From contig NZUH01000012.1 of NCBI GenBank assembly GCA_002697255.1, forward strand, positions 15,388-50,522: 35,135 bases of DNA, read 5' to 3'. Positions 17,980 through 25,149 of the stretch are shown here, piece after piece. Source of the DNA: Flavobacteriaceae bacterium (lineage in GTDB: Bacteria > Bacteroidota > Bacteroidia > Flavobacteriales > Flavobacteriaceae). The notes under the pieces were generated by a model. That model did no database searches. It worked only from the letters and a program-made list of their open reading frames with translations, and had not been told where the DNA came from. The position numbers and the translations under genes were made by a program. The stretch's first letter is position 1. Each line of letters starts with the position of its first letter.

Positions 17980-18717
17980 ATGACTTTTTTACATAATATC
18001 GGGCTCTATATAATTATGCTACAAAAAATGTTTCAAAAACCTACCAAATGGAAGGTCATGAAAGAGCTAATTCTAAAAGATACAGAAGATACAGTAATCA
18101 ATTCACTTGGAATAATTTCATTTGTTTCTTTTTTCATTGGAGGTGTAATTACAATTCAACTTGCTTTGAGCACTACTGGATCTTTTTACCCGAATTATCT
18201 GGTAGGATATGCAACCAGAGAGACAATAATTCTTGAATTTGCCCCGACAATCATATCAATAATAATGGCAGGAAAGGTTGGATCTTTTATAACATCTAGT
18301 ATTGGGTCAATGAGAGTTACTGAACAAATTGATGCTTTAGAGGTAATGGGTATAAATTCTATAAACTACTTAATTTTTCCAAAAGTAATTGCTCTTCTAT
18401 TATATCCTTTTTTGATTTCTATTGCAATGTTTTTAGGAATTTTAGGTGGAATGGGTGCATGTGTGTATGGTGGCTACAGCACAATGAGTGACTTCATAGA
18501 AGGTATCCAAACTGATTTTATCCCATTTCATATGATATATGCATTTATAAAGACATTTGTATTTGCATTTATTTTAGCTACTGTACCTTCTTTTCATGGG
18601 TATTATATGAAGGGAGGCGCATTGGAAGTAGGAAAAGCCAGCACTACTTCATTTATATGGACATGTGTGACGATTATTATTTTTAATTTTTTAATAACCC
18701 AAATGCTTCTTGGATAA
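17980..18717 (+). CDS. MlaE-family lipid ABC transporter permease
   Basis: The 245-residue product is an MlaE/TTG2-type permease: an N-terminal amphipathic segment, then about five membrane helices. It carries the conserved stretch EFAPTIISIIMAGKVGSFITSS followed by MRVTEQIDALEVMGI, the coupling region that contacts the ATPase. These systems move phospholipids between the membranes of diderm bacteria. A GAAGGA sequence lies 5 bp before the ATG, one of the few Shine-Dalgarno-like sites in this window. The stop shares one base with the start of the ATPase gene. No MCE (MlaD) gene follows, so the periplasmic partner must be encoded elsewhere. The motif is spelled here in overlapping parts: EFAPTII, MAGKVGSF, MRVTEQIDALEVMG. 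Confidence 0.92.
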   Translation: MTFLHNIGLYIIMLQKMFQKPTKWKVMKELILKDTEDTVINSLGIISFVSFFIGGVITIQLALSTTGSFYPNYLVGYATRETIILEFAPTIISIIMAGKVGSFITSSIGSMRVTEQIDALEVMGINSINYLIFPKVIALLLYPFLISIAMFLGILGGMGACVYGGYSTMSDFIEGIQTDFIPFHMIYAFIKTFVFAFILATVPSFHGYYMKGGALEVGKASTTSFIWTCVTIIIFNFLITQMLLG

Positions 18718-19478
18718 TGATATCAGTGAAAAATCTTAAAAAATCGTTTGATAATAATCCCATTCTTAAAGGAATTTCTTGTGATTTTGAAAAGGGAAAA
18801 ACAAGCCTAATAATTGGTCAAACAGGATCAGGTAAAACTGTATTTTTAAAATGCTTACTTGGTTTACATAAATATGAAGAAGGAGAAATTATATTTGATA
18901 ATAATAATTTAGAGTCAATGAATGATCTTGAAAAAATGACTCTCAAATCAAATATTGGCACCGTATTTCAAGGTAGTGCTTTATTTGATTCTATGAATAT
19001 CGAAGAAAATGTAATGTTTCCGTTAAAAATGTTTAAAGAAATGCCTTTTGATGAAATGCAAGACCGTGTTAATATAGTTTTAAAAAGGGTTGAACTATTA
19101 AACAGTAATAAAAAAATGCCAAGTGAAGCATCTGGAGGAATGCAAAAAAGAGTTGCAATTGCTAGAGCAATTGTGAACGAACCAAAATATTTATTTTGCG
19201 ATGAACCAAATTCTGGACTTGACCCAAAAACAGCTATAGTTATCGATAATTTAATAAATGAAATAACCCAAGAGCAAAATATCACTACTATTATTAACTC
19301 ACATGATATGAATTCAGTAATGGAAATCGGAGAAAAAATAGTTTTTTTAAAGAATGGAAATCTTGAATGGGTTGGGAGTAAAAAAGATATCTTTAAAACA
19401 AAAAATAAAGCTGTCACTGACTTTGTCTACTCTTCTGAGCTATATAAAAAAGTCAGAAAAATGTATTTAAAAAGTTAA
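18717..19478 (+). CDS. MlaF-family ABC transporter ATP-binding protein
   Basis: This 253-residue ATPase would power the MlaE-type permease encoded just before it. It has Walker A GQTGSGKT (34-41, Lys40), a Q-loop (VFQGSALFDS), a signature ASGGMQKR (138-145), Walker B YLFCDEP (Asp162-Glu163) and an H-loop histidine (His196). The Gly-Gly-Met form of the signature and the SALFDSMNIEENV stretch are typical of MlaF-like proteins. The first signature residue is Ala where Leu is usual. The stop codon is immediately followed by the stop of the convergent nucleotidyltransferase gene, with no spacer. Confidence 0.93.
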   Translation: MISVKNLKKSFDNNPILKGISCDFEKGKTSLIIGQTGSGKTVFLKCLLGLHKYEEGEIIFDNNNLESMNDLEKMTLKSNIGTVFQGSALFDSMNIEENVMFPLKMFKEMPFDEMQDRVNIVLKRVELLNSNKKMPSEASGGMQKRVAIARAIVNEPKYLFCDEPNSGLDPKTAIVIDNLINEITQEQNITTIINSHDMNSVMEIGEKIVFLKNGNLEWVGSKKDIFKTKNKAVTDFVYSSELYKKVRKMYLKS

Positions 19479-19898
19479 TTATTTTATTTCTTTTATTCCT
19501 GTAAGCGAAGAAGAGCTTCTGATTTTATCACCAAGACCATCTATCATTTTAATATCATATTCTTTACAAACTGAGGTTTCAGGAACCTCTTTGGTAGAAC
19601 GGTCACCCCCATTTGCAAAAATATCAGGCTTAAGTGCTTTCAAGGACTTACACACAGTTCTGTCTTCATCGATAGAAAGATAGACTTCATCCACACATCT
19701 CAAAGACTCAACAATCTTAACTCGATCATTTTCATCCATAAAATACTTTCCTTTCTTTAATTTACACTGATGGTTATTATTTATAATAACAACAAGTGAA
19801 TCCCCTAAAGACTTGGCCATTTCAAGGTATTCTAAATGACCAACATGAATTGGATCAAAATAACCACTTACAGCTACTCTAATATTTTTTTTTTTCAT
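19479..19898 (-). CDS. Small cytidylyltransferase-like nucleotidyltransferase (RfaE2/TagD type)
   Basis: The 139-residue product is a single-domain HxGH nucleotidyltransferase. The motif GYFDPIHVGHLEYL holds the catalytic histidines (His18, His21), and a C-terminal RSSSSL stretch (127-132) matches the ISSTxI/RTSSxL phosphate-binding motif of the family. Relatives include glycerol-3-phosphate cytidylyltransferase (TagD) and the HldE C-terminal ADP-heptose domain. The GGDRS motif near residue 97 is shared by these. Substrate cannot be decided from sequence. The start lies 20 bp inside the end of the SprT-like gene, so it is probably the last gene of the pdhA-led operon. Confidence 0.8.
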   Translation of the reverse strand: MKKKNIRVAVSGYFDPIHVGHLEYLEMAKSLGDSLVVIINNNHQCKLKKGKYFMDENDRVKIVESLRCVDEVYLSIDEDRTVCKSLKALKPDIFANGGDRSTKEVPETSVCKEYDIKMIDGLGDKIRSSSSLTGIKEIK

Positions 19899-20484
19899 GA
19901 TTAATTATAATTTCTGCGTTTGCATTAAACAAATATATCCTATTAGTTTGAATTTCTATGCATTGATATCTTTTCCTTAGTTTTTTTAAAAAAATATATT
20001 CTCGTCCATTTATCGCGGTAAACTTTGAATTTATTTTTAAATCTGAAATATAATTTTTCTTTTCTAGATTAAATTGATTTAAGACAAGGCATAATCTAGA
20101 ATCAGAATCTGTACTTGCTTTTGGATTTATAGCATATCGAGCAAGTGGCTTTAAAATTTTATCAGGAAAAATTTTATCATTTAATACAGGTAATAATATT
20201 TTTTTGAACGTCCTCTTCCACTCTATTCCATGAGGCTTAACATTAAAACCATAATCCTTAAAAACTAAAAAATGTGATATTTCGTGTAAAAGAGTGATTA
20301 AAAAACGATAAGGATTTAAATCAGAATTTATTGTAATTTTTTTATATCCATTTTTATCAACGGAGAAATCACCATGCTTAGTTTTTCTGTTTTTTTTAAG
20401 CTTAATTAAAATATCTTCATTTTCAAAAATACCTCTAACATAATCTTTAGAGTAGATTGGTATTTTTTCTAAAACATCGTTCAT
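19879..20484 (-). CDS. SprT-like zinc metalloprotease-domain protein
   Basis: The 201-residue product has an HEISH zinc motif (His67, Glu68, His71) and the downstream HGIEWK (His85), which together are the SprT/Spartan signature (HExxH plus HGxxW). SprT-domain proteins are putative metallopeptidases; in eukaryotes Spartan cuts DNA-protein crosslinks, but the bacterial role is unsettled. After the catalytic core (about 30-100) there is a C-terminal part of about 100 residues, rich in Lys/Asn/Ile. Only one Cys lies in the SRLCLVL stretch and one near YQCIEI, the sites where other members bear a zinc ribbon. It starts immediately after the short-chain dehydrogenase gene. Confidence 0.85.
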   Translation of the reverse strand: MNDVLEKIPIYSKDYVRGIFENEDILIKLKKNRKTKHGDFSVDKNGYKKITINSDLNPYRFLITLLHEISHFLVFKDYGFNVKPHGIEWKRTFKKILLPVLNDKIFPDKILKPLARYAINPKASTDSDSRLCLVLNQFNLEKKNYISDLKINSKFTAINGREYIFLKKLRKRYQCIEIQTNRIYLFNANAEIIINHEKKKY

Positions 20485-21165
20485 TTAAGGAGTAGTTGAA
20501 GATACGGAAACTATTTTTCCGTTTAAAAACATATATCCATCAACTGAAAATTGGTAAATGTAATTTGCCATTTCGATTGCTGATGTTGATGCTTTAAAAT
20601 CCGGAAAAGCTTTTTTCAACATTTTTGTCTCAACAGATCCAAGTGCCAAGGAATTAAAATGAATTTTTCTATCCTTATACTCTTCTGCTAACATTTCTGT
20701 CAAAATATTTAGCGCTGCTTTACTAGAACTATACGCAGATAAACCTGAAAACTTCATGCTACCCTGAACACCTCCAATCGAACTTATATTAACCACATTT
20801 GAAGACTCAGACATAAATCTTATTATCTTTTTAGTAAGCATTGCTACTGAAAAAACATTAGTCGAATACACATCCTGAAAATCCTTAAGAGTTGTTTCTT
20901 CAAAAGGCTTATTAACCAGGTACCCTGCGTTATTAATTAATATGTCGATATTTTTAAAAGAACTCAAATACTTGTCAAGTAAATTGTAATCCTCTGATTC
21001 TGTTAGATCAAGATCAATTGGCATAACTCCTTTTAAATTCAATATTCTTAAGGCATTGTTGTTTCTCGAAATCGCCAATACATTATGTTTTTTTTCAGAA
21101 AATAGTTTGACTAACTCAAAACCAATTCCAGAACTTGTACCAGTGATAATTACATTTTTAGACAT
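20485..21165 (-). CDS. Short-chain dehydrogenase/reductase
   Basis: The 226-residue product is a classical SDR: nucleotide motif TGTSSGIG (8-15), structural NNAG motif in ILINNAGY, and catalytic YxxxK (Tyr145, Lys149) preceded by the serine stretch NISSIGG. It would use NAD(P)H to reduce or oxidise a carbonyl or hydroxyl substrate. The substrate cannot be predicted. The basic or acidic residue deciding NADP or NAD preference was not resolved; the SRNN stretch after strand 2 leans to NADPH. It lies 20 bp after pdhC and directly before the SprT-like gene. Confidence 0.9.
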   Translation of the reverse strand: MSKNVIITGTSSGIGFELVKLFSEKKHNVLAISRNNNALRILNLKGVMPIDLDLTESEDYNLLDKYLSSFKNIDILINNAGYLVNKPFEETTLKDFQDVYSTNVFSVAMLTKKIIRFMSESSNVVNISSIGGVQGSMKFSGLSAYSSSKAALNILTEMLAEEYKDRKIHFNSLALGSVETKMLKKAFPDFKASTSAIEMANYIYQFSVDGYMFLNGKIVSVSSTTP

Positions 21166-21185
21166 AGTAAAATAGTTGTGTTATG

Positions 21186-22793
21186 CTATATAAGCATAGA
21201 TAATGGGTTTTCTATGAGTGGCTTTAATGATTGTAAAAACTTTGCACCGGTTAATCCATCCACAACTCTGTGATCACATGCTAAAGTTAGTTTCATCGTG
21301 TTGCCAATCACAATTGAACCATCTTTAACAACTGGTTTCTCTACAATTGAGCCTACTGAAAGGATAACTGAATTTGGAGAGTTAATAATAGATGTAAAAC
21401 TTTCAATACCAAACATACCTAAATTTGATATGGTAAAAGTACTACCTTGCATCATTTCAGGTGTTAATTTTTTATCTCTAGCCATACCTGCCATTTCTTT
21501 TACCGATCGGCTAATATCAGCAACTGTCATTTTATCTGCATTTTTAATCACTGGGACTATTAAACCTTCTTCAACGCCAACAGCTACACCAATATTGACA
21601 AAATTATTATATCTAATCCTGTCGTCAAACCATTGAGAATTTACACTTGGATTGTTTCTAAGCGCAACTGCACAAGCCTTAACAATTATATCATTAAAAG
21701 AAATTTTTGTATCTGGAATAGCATTACACTGCTTTCTAAAGGCAATAGTTTCTGACATATCAAGCTCAATATTTAAATAATAATGAGGCGCAGAAAATTT
21801 CGATTCAGAGAGTCTTTTAGCAATCACTTTTCTCATCTGAGAATGATTTACTTCATTGAAATCTTCTGAGCTAAGAGTTGATTTTGGAGAGTGTTCAGAA
21901 ATATTCTCTTTGGCTGGTTCTTTATAGTTCTCAATATCTGACTTGATGATTCGTCCATTTTCTCCAGAACCTTTCAAAACACTAATATTAATACCTTTTT
22001 CTTTTGCTAATTTTTTAGCCAAAGGAGAAATAAAAATTCTGTCAGAGTTTACCTGAGTAATCTGAGATTTGTTTTCTGAAACCTGATCCACTTTTTTAGA
22101 TTCTAGCATTATTTCAGGTAACTCAACATCATTACTTGATTCAATTTTTTTTATAGGAGCATTAAGATACTTTGAAATATCCTTTCCGTTAGGGCCTATA
22201 ATTGCTAACAAGGAATCAACCTTCGCAGAATCTCCTTCTTGCAAGCCAACATGTAGTAATGTGCCAGAGTAAAAAGCCTCAAACTCCATCGTAGCCTTGT
22301 CAGTCTCAATTTCAGCTAAAATTTCACCTTCTTCAACCGAATCTCCAATATTTTTAAACCAGGCAGCTACAGTTCCCTCCTCCATAGTGTCACTTAGCCT
22401 AGGCATTGTAATTACATGTACATCTTCCTCAGAAGTGGTGTCACTATCATTAATTTTTTCTGAATTTTCACTGTTGACAGAAGAGTCAATTACTTCATCT
22501 ACCTGACTAATTTCTTTTTTTGAACCATTCCCTAAAATAGAATCAATGTCTTCACCAGGATCACCAATGATTGCCAATGGCGCATCAACTTTAGCAGTCT
22601 CATTTTCATTTATACCAATATACAGAATTGTGCCTTCATAAAATGACTCAAACTCCATTGTAGCTTTATCTGTTTCGATTTCAGCCAATATTTCACCTTC
22701 CTCAACCTTATCGCCAACCTTTTTAAACCAGGCAGCAACGGTTCCCTCTTCCATTGTATCACTCAAACGAGGCATTTTTATCAGCTCAGCCAT
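21186..22793 (-). CDS. pdhC: Pyruvate dehydrogenase E2, dihydrolipoamide acetyltransferase (two lipoyl domains)
   Basis: E2 is the core of the pyruvate dehydrogenase complex and passes acetyl groups from E1 to CoA. The 535-residue product holds two N-terminal lipoyl domains (about 1-78 and 124-203) with lipoylation lysines Lys43 and Lys166, each in ETDKATMEFE. An E3/E1-binding domain follows (about 250-285, ISPLAKKLAKEKGI). The C-terminal catalytic domain contains HRVVDG (His508, Asp512). Linkers are Ser/Glu/Asn-rich rather than Ala/Pro-rich. It begins 2 bp after pdhA. The E1 beta gene is not in the window; Bacteroidota often keep it elsewhere. Confidence 0.95.
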   Translation of the reverse strand: MAELIKMPRLSDTMEEGTVAAWFKKVGDKVEEGEILAEIETDKATMEFESFYEGTILYIGINENETAKVDAPLAIIGDPGEDIDSILGNGSKKEISQVDEVIDSSVNSENSEKINDSDTTSEEDVHVITMPRLSDTMEEGTVAAWFKNIGDSVEEGEILAEIETDKATMEFEAFYSGTLLHVGLQEGDSAKVDSLLAIIGPNGKDISKYLNAPIKKIESSNDVELPEIMLESKKVDQVSENKSQITQVNSDRIFISPLAKKLAKEKGINISVLKGSGENGRIIKSDIENYKEPAKENISEHSPKSTLSSEDFNEVNHSQMRKVIAKRLSESKFSAPHYYLNIELDMSETIAFRKQCNAIPDTKISFNDIIVKACAVALRNNPSVNSQWFDDRIRYNNFVNIGVAVGVEEGLIVPVIKNADKMTVADISRSVKEMAGMARDKKLTPEMMQGSTFTISNLGMFGIESFTSIINSPNSVILSVGSIVEKPVVKDGSIVIGNTMKLTLACDHRVVDGLTGAKFLQSLKPLIENPLSMLI

Positions 22794-22795
22794 GA

Positions 22796-23794
22796 TTAAA
22801 TTTTATGTTTTAAAAAAGGATAATTAGCTTCTTCATACACTGCATCATACATCAAACTCTTATCTGGATAGGAAGAATTTTCTGCAAATTCTTCGCACTC
22901 TTTAACTTTTGCTTTTACACTTGCATCAATTTCTTCAATTTGCTTCTTAGAAGCATATTTTTTAGAGAGAATTAACTCTTTTACCTTTGTTATTGGGTCA
23001 ATTTTTTTATAATCTGCAACTTCATCTTTTGTTCTATAGTGTTGAGCATCACTCATAGAATGGCCACGATATCTATATGTTTTCATTTCTAAGAATGTAG
23101 GACCTTCTCCGTTTCTCGCGCGACTAATAGCTTCGTCAACTGCCTTGGCAACTTTTACAGGGTCCATACCGTCAACTGGACCACAAGGCATTTCATATCC
23201 TAAACCTAATTTCCATATATCAGTAGTATTTGAAGTTCTTTCAACGGATGTACCCATAGCATATCCATTATTTTCACAGATAAATACAACTGGTAATTTC
23301 CATAACATTGCCAGATTAAATGTTTCATGTAGTGAACCTTGTCTAGCTGCACCATCACCAAAATAACAAAGTGTAACAGCATTTTTATTATGGTATTTGT
23401 CACCAAAAGCAATACCAGCTCCTAAAGGAATTTGACCACCTACAATACCATGACCTCCGTAAAATCTATGTTCTTTTGAAAATATATGCATTGAACCTCC
23501 TAAACCCTGAGAAGTACCGGATGATTTTCCATACAATTCAGCCATTACCTTCTTAGGATCAACCCCCATTCCAATGGGTTGAACATGATTTCTGTAAGCA
23601 GTTATCATTTTATCTTTTGATAAATCCATTGCATGAAGCGAGCCAGCTAGTACAGCTTCCTGTCCATTATAAAGATGTAGAAATCCTCTAACTTTTTGCT
23701 GAATATACACTGCAGCAAGCTTATCTTCAAACTTTCTCCAAAATAGCATATCCTCATACCAGGACAAATATATATCTTTTGTGATTTTTTTCAT
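22796..23794 (-). CDS. pdhA: Pyruvate dehydrogenase E1 component, alpha subunit
   Basis: E1 alpha binds thiamine diphosphate and, with E1 beta, decarboxylates pyruvate. The 332-residue product shows the TPP motif GDG at 146-148 followed by ENNGYAMG (Asn175, Asn176), spaced as in the family, and the loop YRYRGHSMSDAQHYR. The N-terminal LHLYNGQEA and GGSMHIF motifs are typical of heterotetrameric E1 alpha. It is the first gene of a probable operon, behind a good promoter, with pdhC 2 bp downstream. Branched-chain oxoacid E1 alpha is the nearest alternative, but the PGQEA/NGQEA and length fit pyruvate. Confidence 0.94.
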   Translation of the reverse strand: MKKITKDIYLSWYEDMLFWRKFEDKLAAVYIQQKVRGFLHLYNGQEAVLAGSLHAMDLSKDKMITAYRNHVQPIGMGVDPKKVMAELYGKSSGTSQGLGGSMHIFSKEHRFYGGHGIVGGQIPLGAGIAFGDKYHNKNAVTLCYFGDGAARQGSLHETFNLAMLWKLPVVFICENNGYAMGTSVERTSNTTDIWKLGLGYEMPCGPVDGMDPVKVAKAVDEAISRARNGEGPTFLEMKTYRYRGHSMSDAQHYRTKDEVADYKKIDPITKVKELILSKKYASKKQIEEIDASVKAKVKECEEFAENSSYPDKSLMYDAVYEEANYPFLKHKI

Positions 23795-23812
23795 TTGTTA
23801 TAATTGGAGTAA

Positions 23813-23842
23813 CAAAAATAGCATATAGATTGTCTAAAGCAA
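23813..23842 (-). promoter_or_regulatory. pdhA promoter, Bacteroidota -33/-7 type
   Basis: On the minus strand TTG (23842-23840), a 19-bp spacer and TATTTTTG (23820-23813) match the Bacteroidota consensus TTG-N19-TAnnTTTG exactly. Transcription would start near 23807, about a dozen bases before the pdhA ATG at 23794. Confidence 0.78.
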
Positions 23843-23875
23843 AAGACATGATAAAATATTTTACAAAAGAAAATA

Positions 23876-25129
23876 TTAATACTCTACATAGCTGTTAGAG
23901 CCAAAATCAAAAGTTAAAGAAAATCTGAGTGTGTTTTCTAGTGGACTAGGAACTCTTGAAGCAGAAAAAAGATATGATAAATCAACTCGAGTACCAGAAA
24001 ATTTAAATCCAGCGCCCAGTGCTAAAAATTTTCTGGCACCTTTCTCTTCACTCTCGTTAAAATAACCTGCTCTCAAAGCAAAAGAATCATCATATACATA
24101 TTCGGCTCCTAATGCCCAAGTAAATTCCTTCAACTCTTCAGTAAAACCACCAGGAGCATCAGAAAAAGACTGAAAAACTCCAGACATAAAATCAACATTT
24201 GGATTCTCACCTTGAAATATTACCGGTTCGTTTGAAACTAAATCACCTAATTCATCAATTTCTTCATCATATACCCCATTTTCATTAATATCAGAGTAAT
24301 TATACTCTTTTCCTAATATTGGATTAGTTGGAACTAATAATTTTGTAATCTCCGCAGTTAAAGAAACTTTATTGTATTGATCCAGAATAAAATCAAATCC
24401 AGTACCAACTCTCAAATTAGTTGGTAAAAATGTTTCTTGACCAGATTCGTCATACTTGATTTTTGGACCTAGATTTTGAATTATTAAACCCGCCCTCCAT
24501 CTGCCATCAATATCTCCATATAACTGTTCTTCTCCTTGATAATAAGCTGAAAGATCAACAGCATAAGAACTTGCTGCTTTAGCTGTTTCGTCTACGGCTT
24601 GAATACGTAAATCGGATCTTAAATATCTTAATGCAACACCCATTGAAAACTGATCTGCTAATCTTAATGAATATGAAATATCCATTGTTAACTCGTTAGG
24701 CTTTTCGATTAGTGCTTGAGAAAATTCATCCTGAATTATTTCAATTTCACCTAATGAAAAATACCTTAAGCTTACCGCAAAAGCACTTCTTTCATTAATC
24801 CTATTAAAATAAGTTAAATTTCCAAGTGAAATATCATTAACTAATTTACTTAGATATGGAGTGTAACTTAATCCAAAACCAGATTTAGTTTCTGAAAATA
24901 CATATTTTGAAGGATTCCAGAACTGAGAATAAGTATCAACAGAAGTTGCAACCCCCATATCACCCATACTAGCAGCTCTTGCATCAGATGCAATCAATAA
25001 AAAAGGAACACCGGTAGTAATTACTCTACTGTCATTTTGATTTGGGATAATTACAGTTGAGCTGGTTTGTGAATTTAATTTTAAAACACAAAAAATAAAA
25101 AGGGTTAAAATAATTTTTTTAGTATTCAT
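23876..25129 (-). CDS. porV: Type IX secretion outer-membrane protein PorV
   Basis: PorV is a FadL-like 14-stranded outer-membrane barrel that receives cargo from the SprA translocon and delivers it to the PorU attachment complex. The 417-residue product has a signal peptide (about residues 1-20, ending LNSQT), then the PorV/PorQ family start GVPFLLIASDARAASMGD. The following FWNPSKYVF stretch and repeated amphipathic strands end with an aromatic at the C-terminus (SNSYVEY), as in barrels. An extra acidic loop, DINENGVYDEEIDELGD, resembles known PorV loops. It is 20 bp downstream of porU. PorQ is less likely given this neighbour. Confidence 0.93.
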   Translation of the reverse strand: MNTKKIILTLFIFCVLKLNSQTSSTVIIPNQNDSRVITTGVPFLLIASDARAASMGDMGVATSVDTYSQFWNPSKYVFSETKSGFGLSYTPYLSKLVNDISLGNLTYFNRINERSAFAVSLRYFSLGEIEIIQDEFSQALIEKPNELTMDISYSLRLADQFSMGVALRYLRSDLRIQAVDETAKAASSYAVDLSAYYQGEEQLYGDIDGRWRAGLIIQNLGPKIKYDESGQETFLPTNLRVGTGFDFILDQYNKVSLTAEITKLLVPTNPILGKEYNYSDINENGVYDEEIDELGDLVSNEPVIFQGENPNVDFMSGVFQSFSDAPGGFTEELKEFTWALGAEYVYDDSFALRAGYFNESEEKGARKFLALGAGFKFSGTRVDLSYLFSASRVPSPLENTLRFSLTFDFGSNSYVEY

Positions 25130-25149
25130 AAGTTTGCAAATATAATATT

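Noticed and set aside
18968-19417. 149-codon open frame antisense to the MlaF-type ATPase gene
   Set aside because: It lies wholly opposite a clear ABC ATPase gene, has no recognisable domain, and its hydrophobic, Ser/Phe-rich composition is what the complement of this AT-rich gene gives.
23831-23848. Small hairpin TGTCT/AGACA near the pdhA promoter
   Set aside because: Only a 5-bp stem and no T tract on either strand; it overlaps the -33 region and is weak.
23852-23863. Palindrome TAAAATATTTTA after porV as a terminator
   Set aside because: Pure A/T 6-bp arms without a loop and no GC in the stem; expected by chance in DNA of this composition.
25137-25144. TATATTTG (-7-like) on the minus strand just before porV
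   Set aside because: The nearest TTG is 25 bp upstream, too far for the consensus spacer, and the transcript would begin at the start codon. porV is better explained as co-transcribed with porU.
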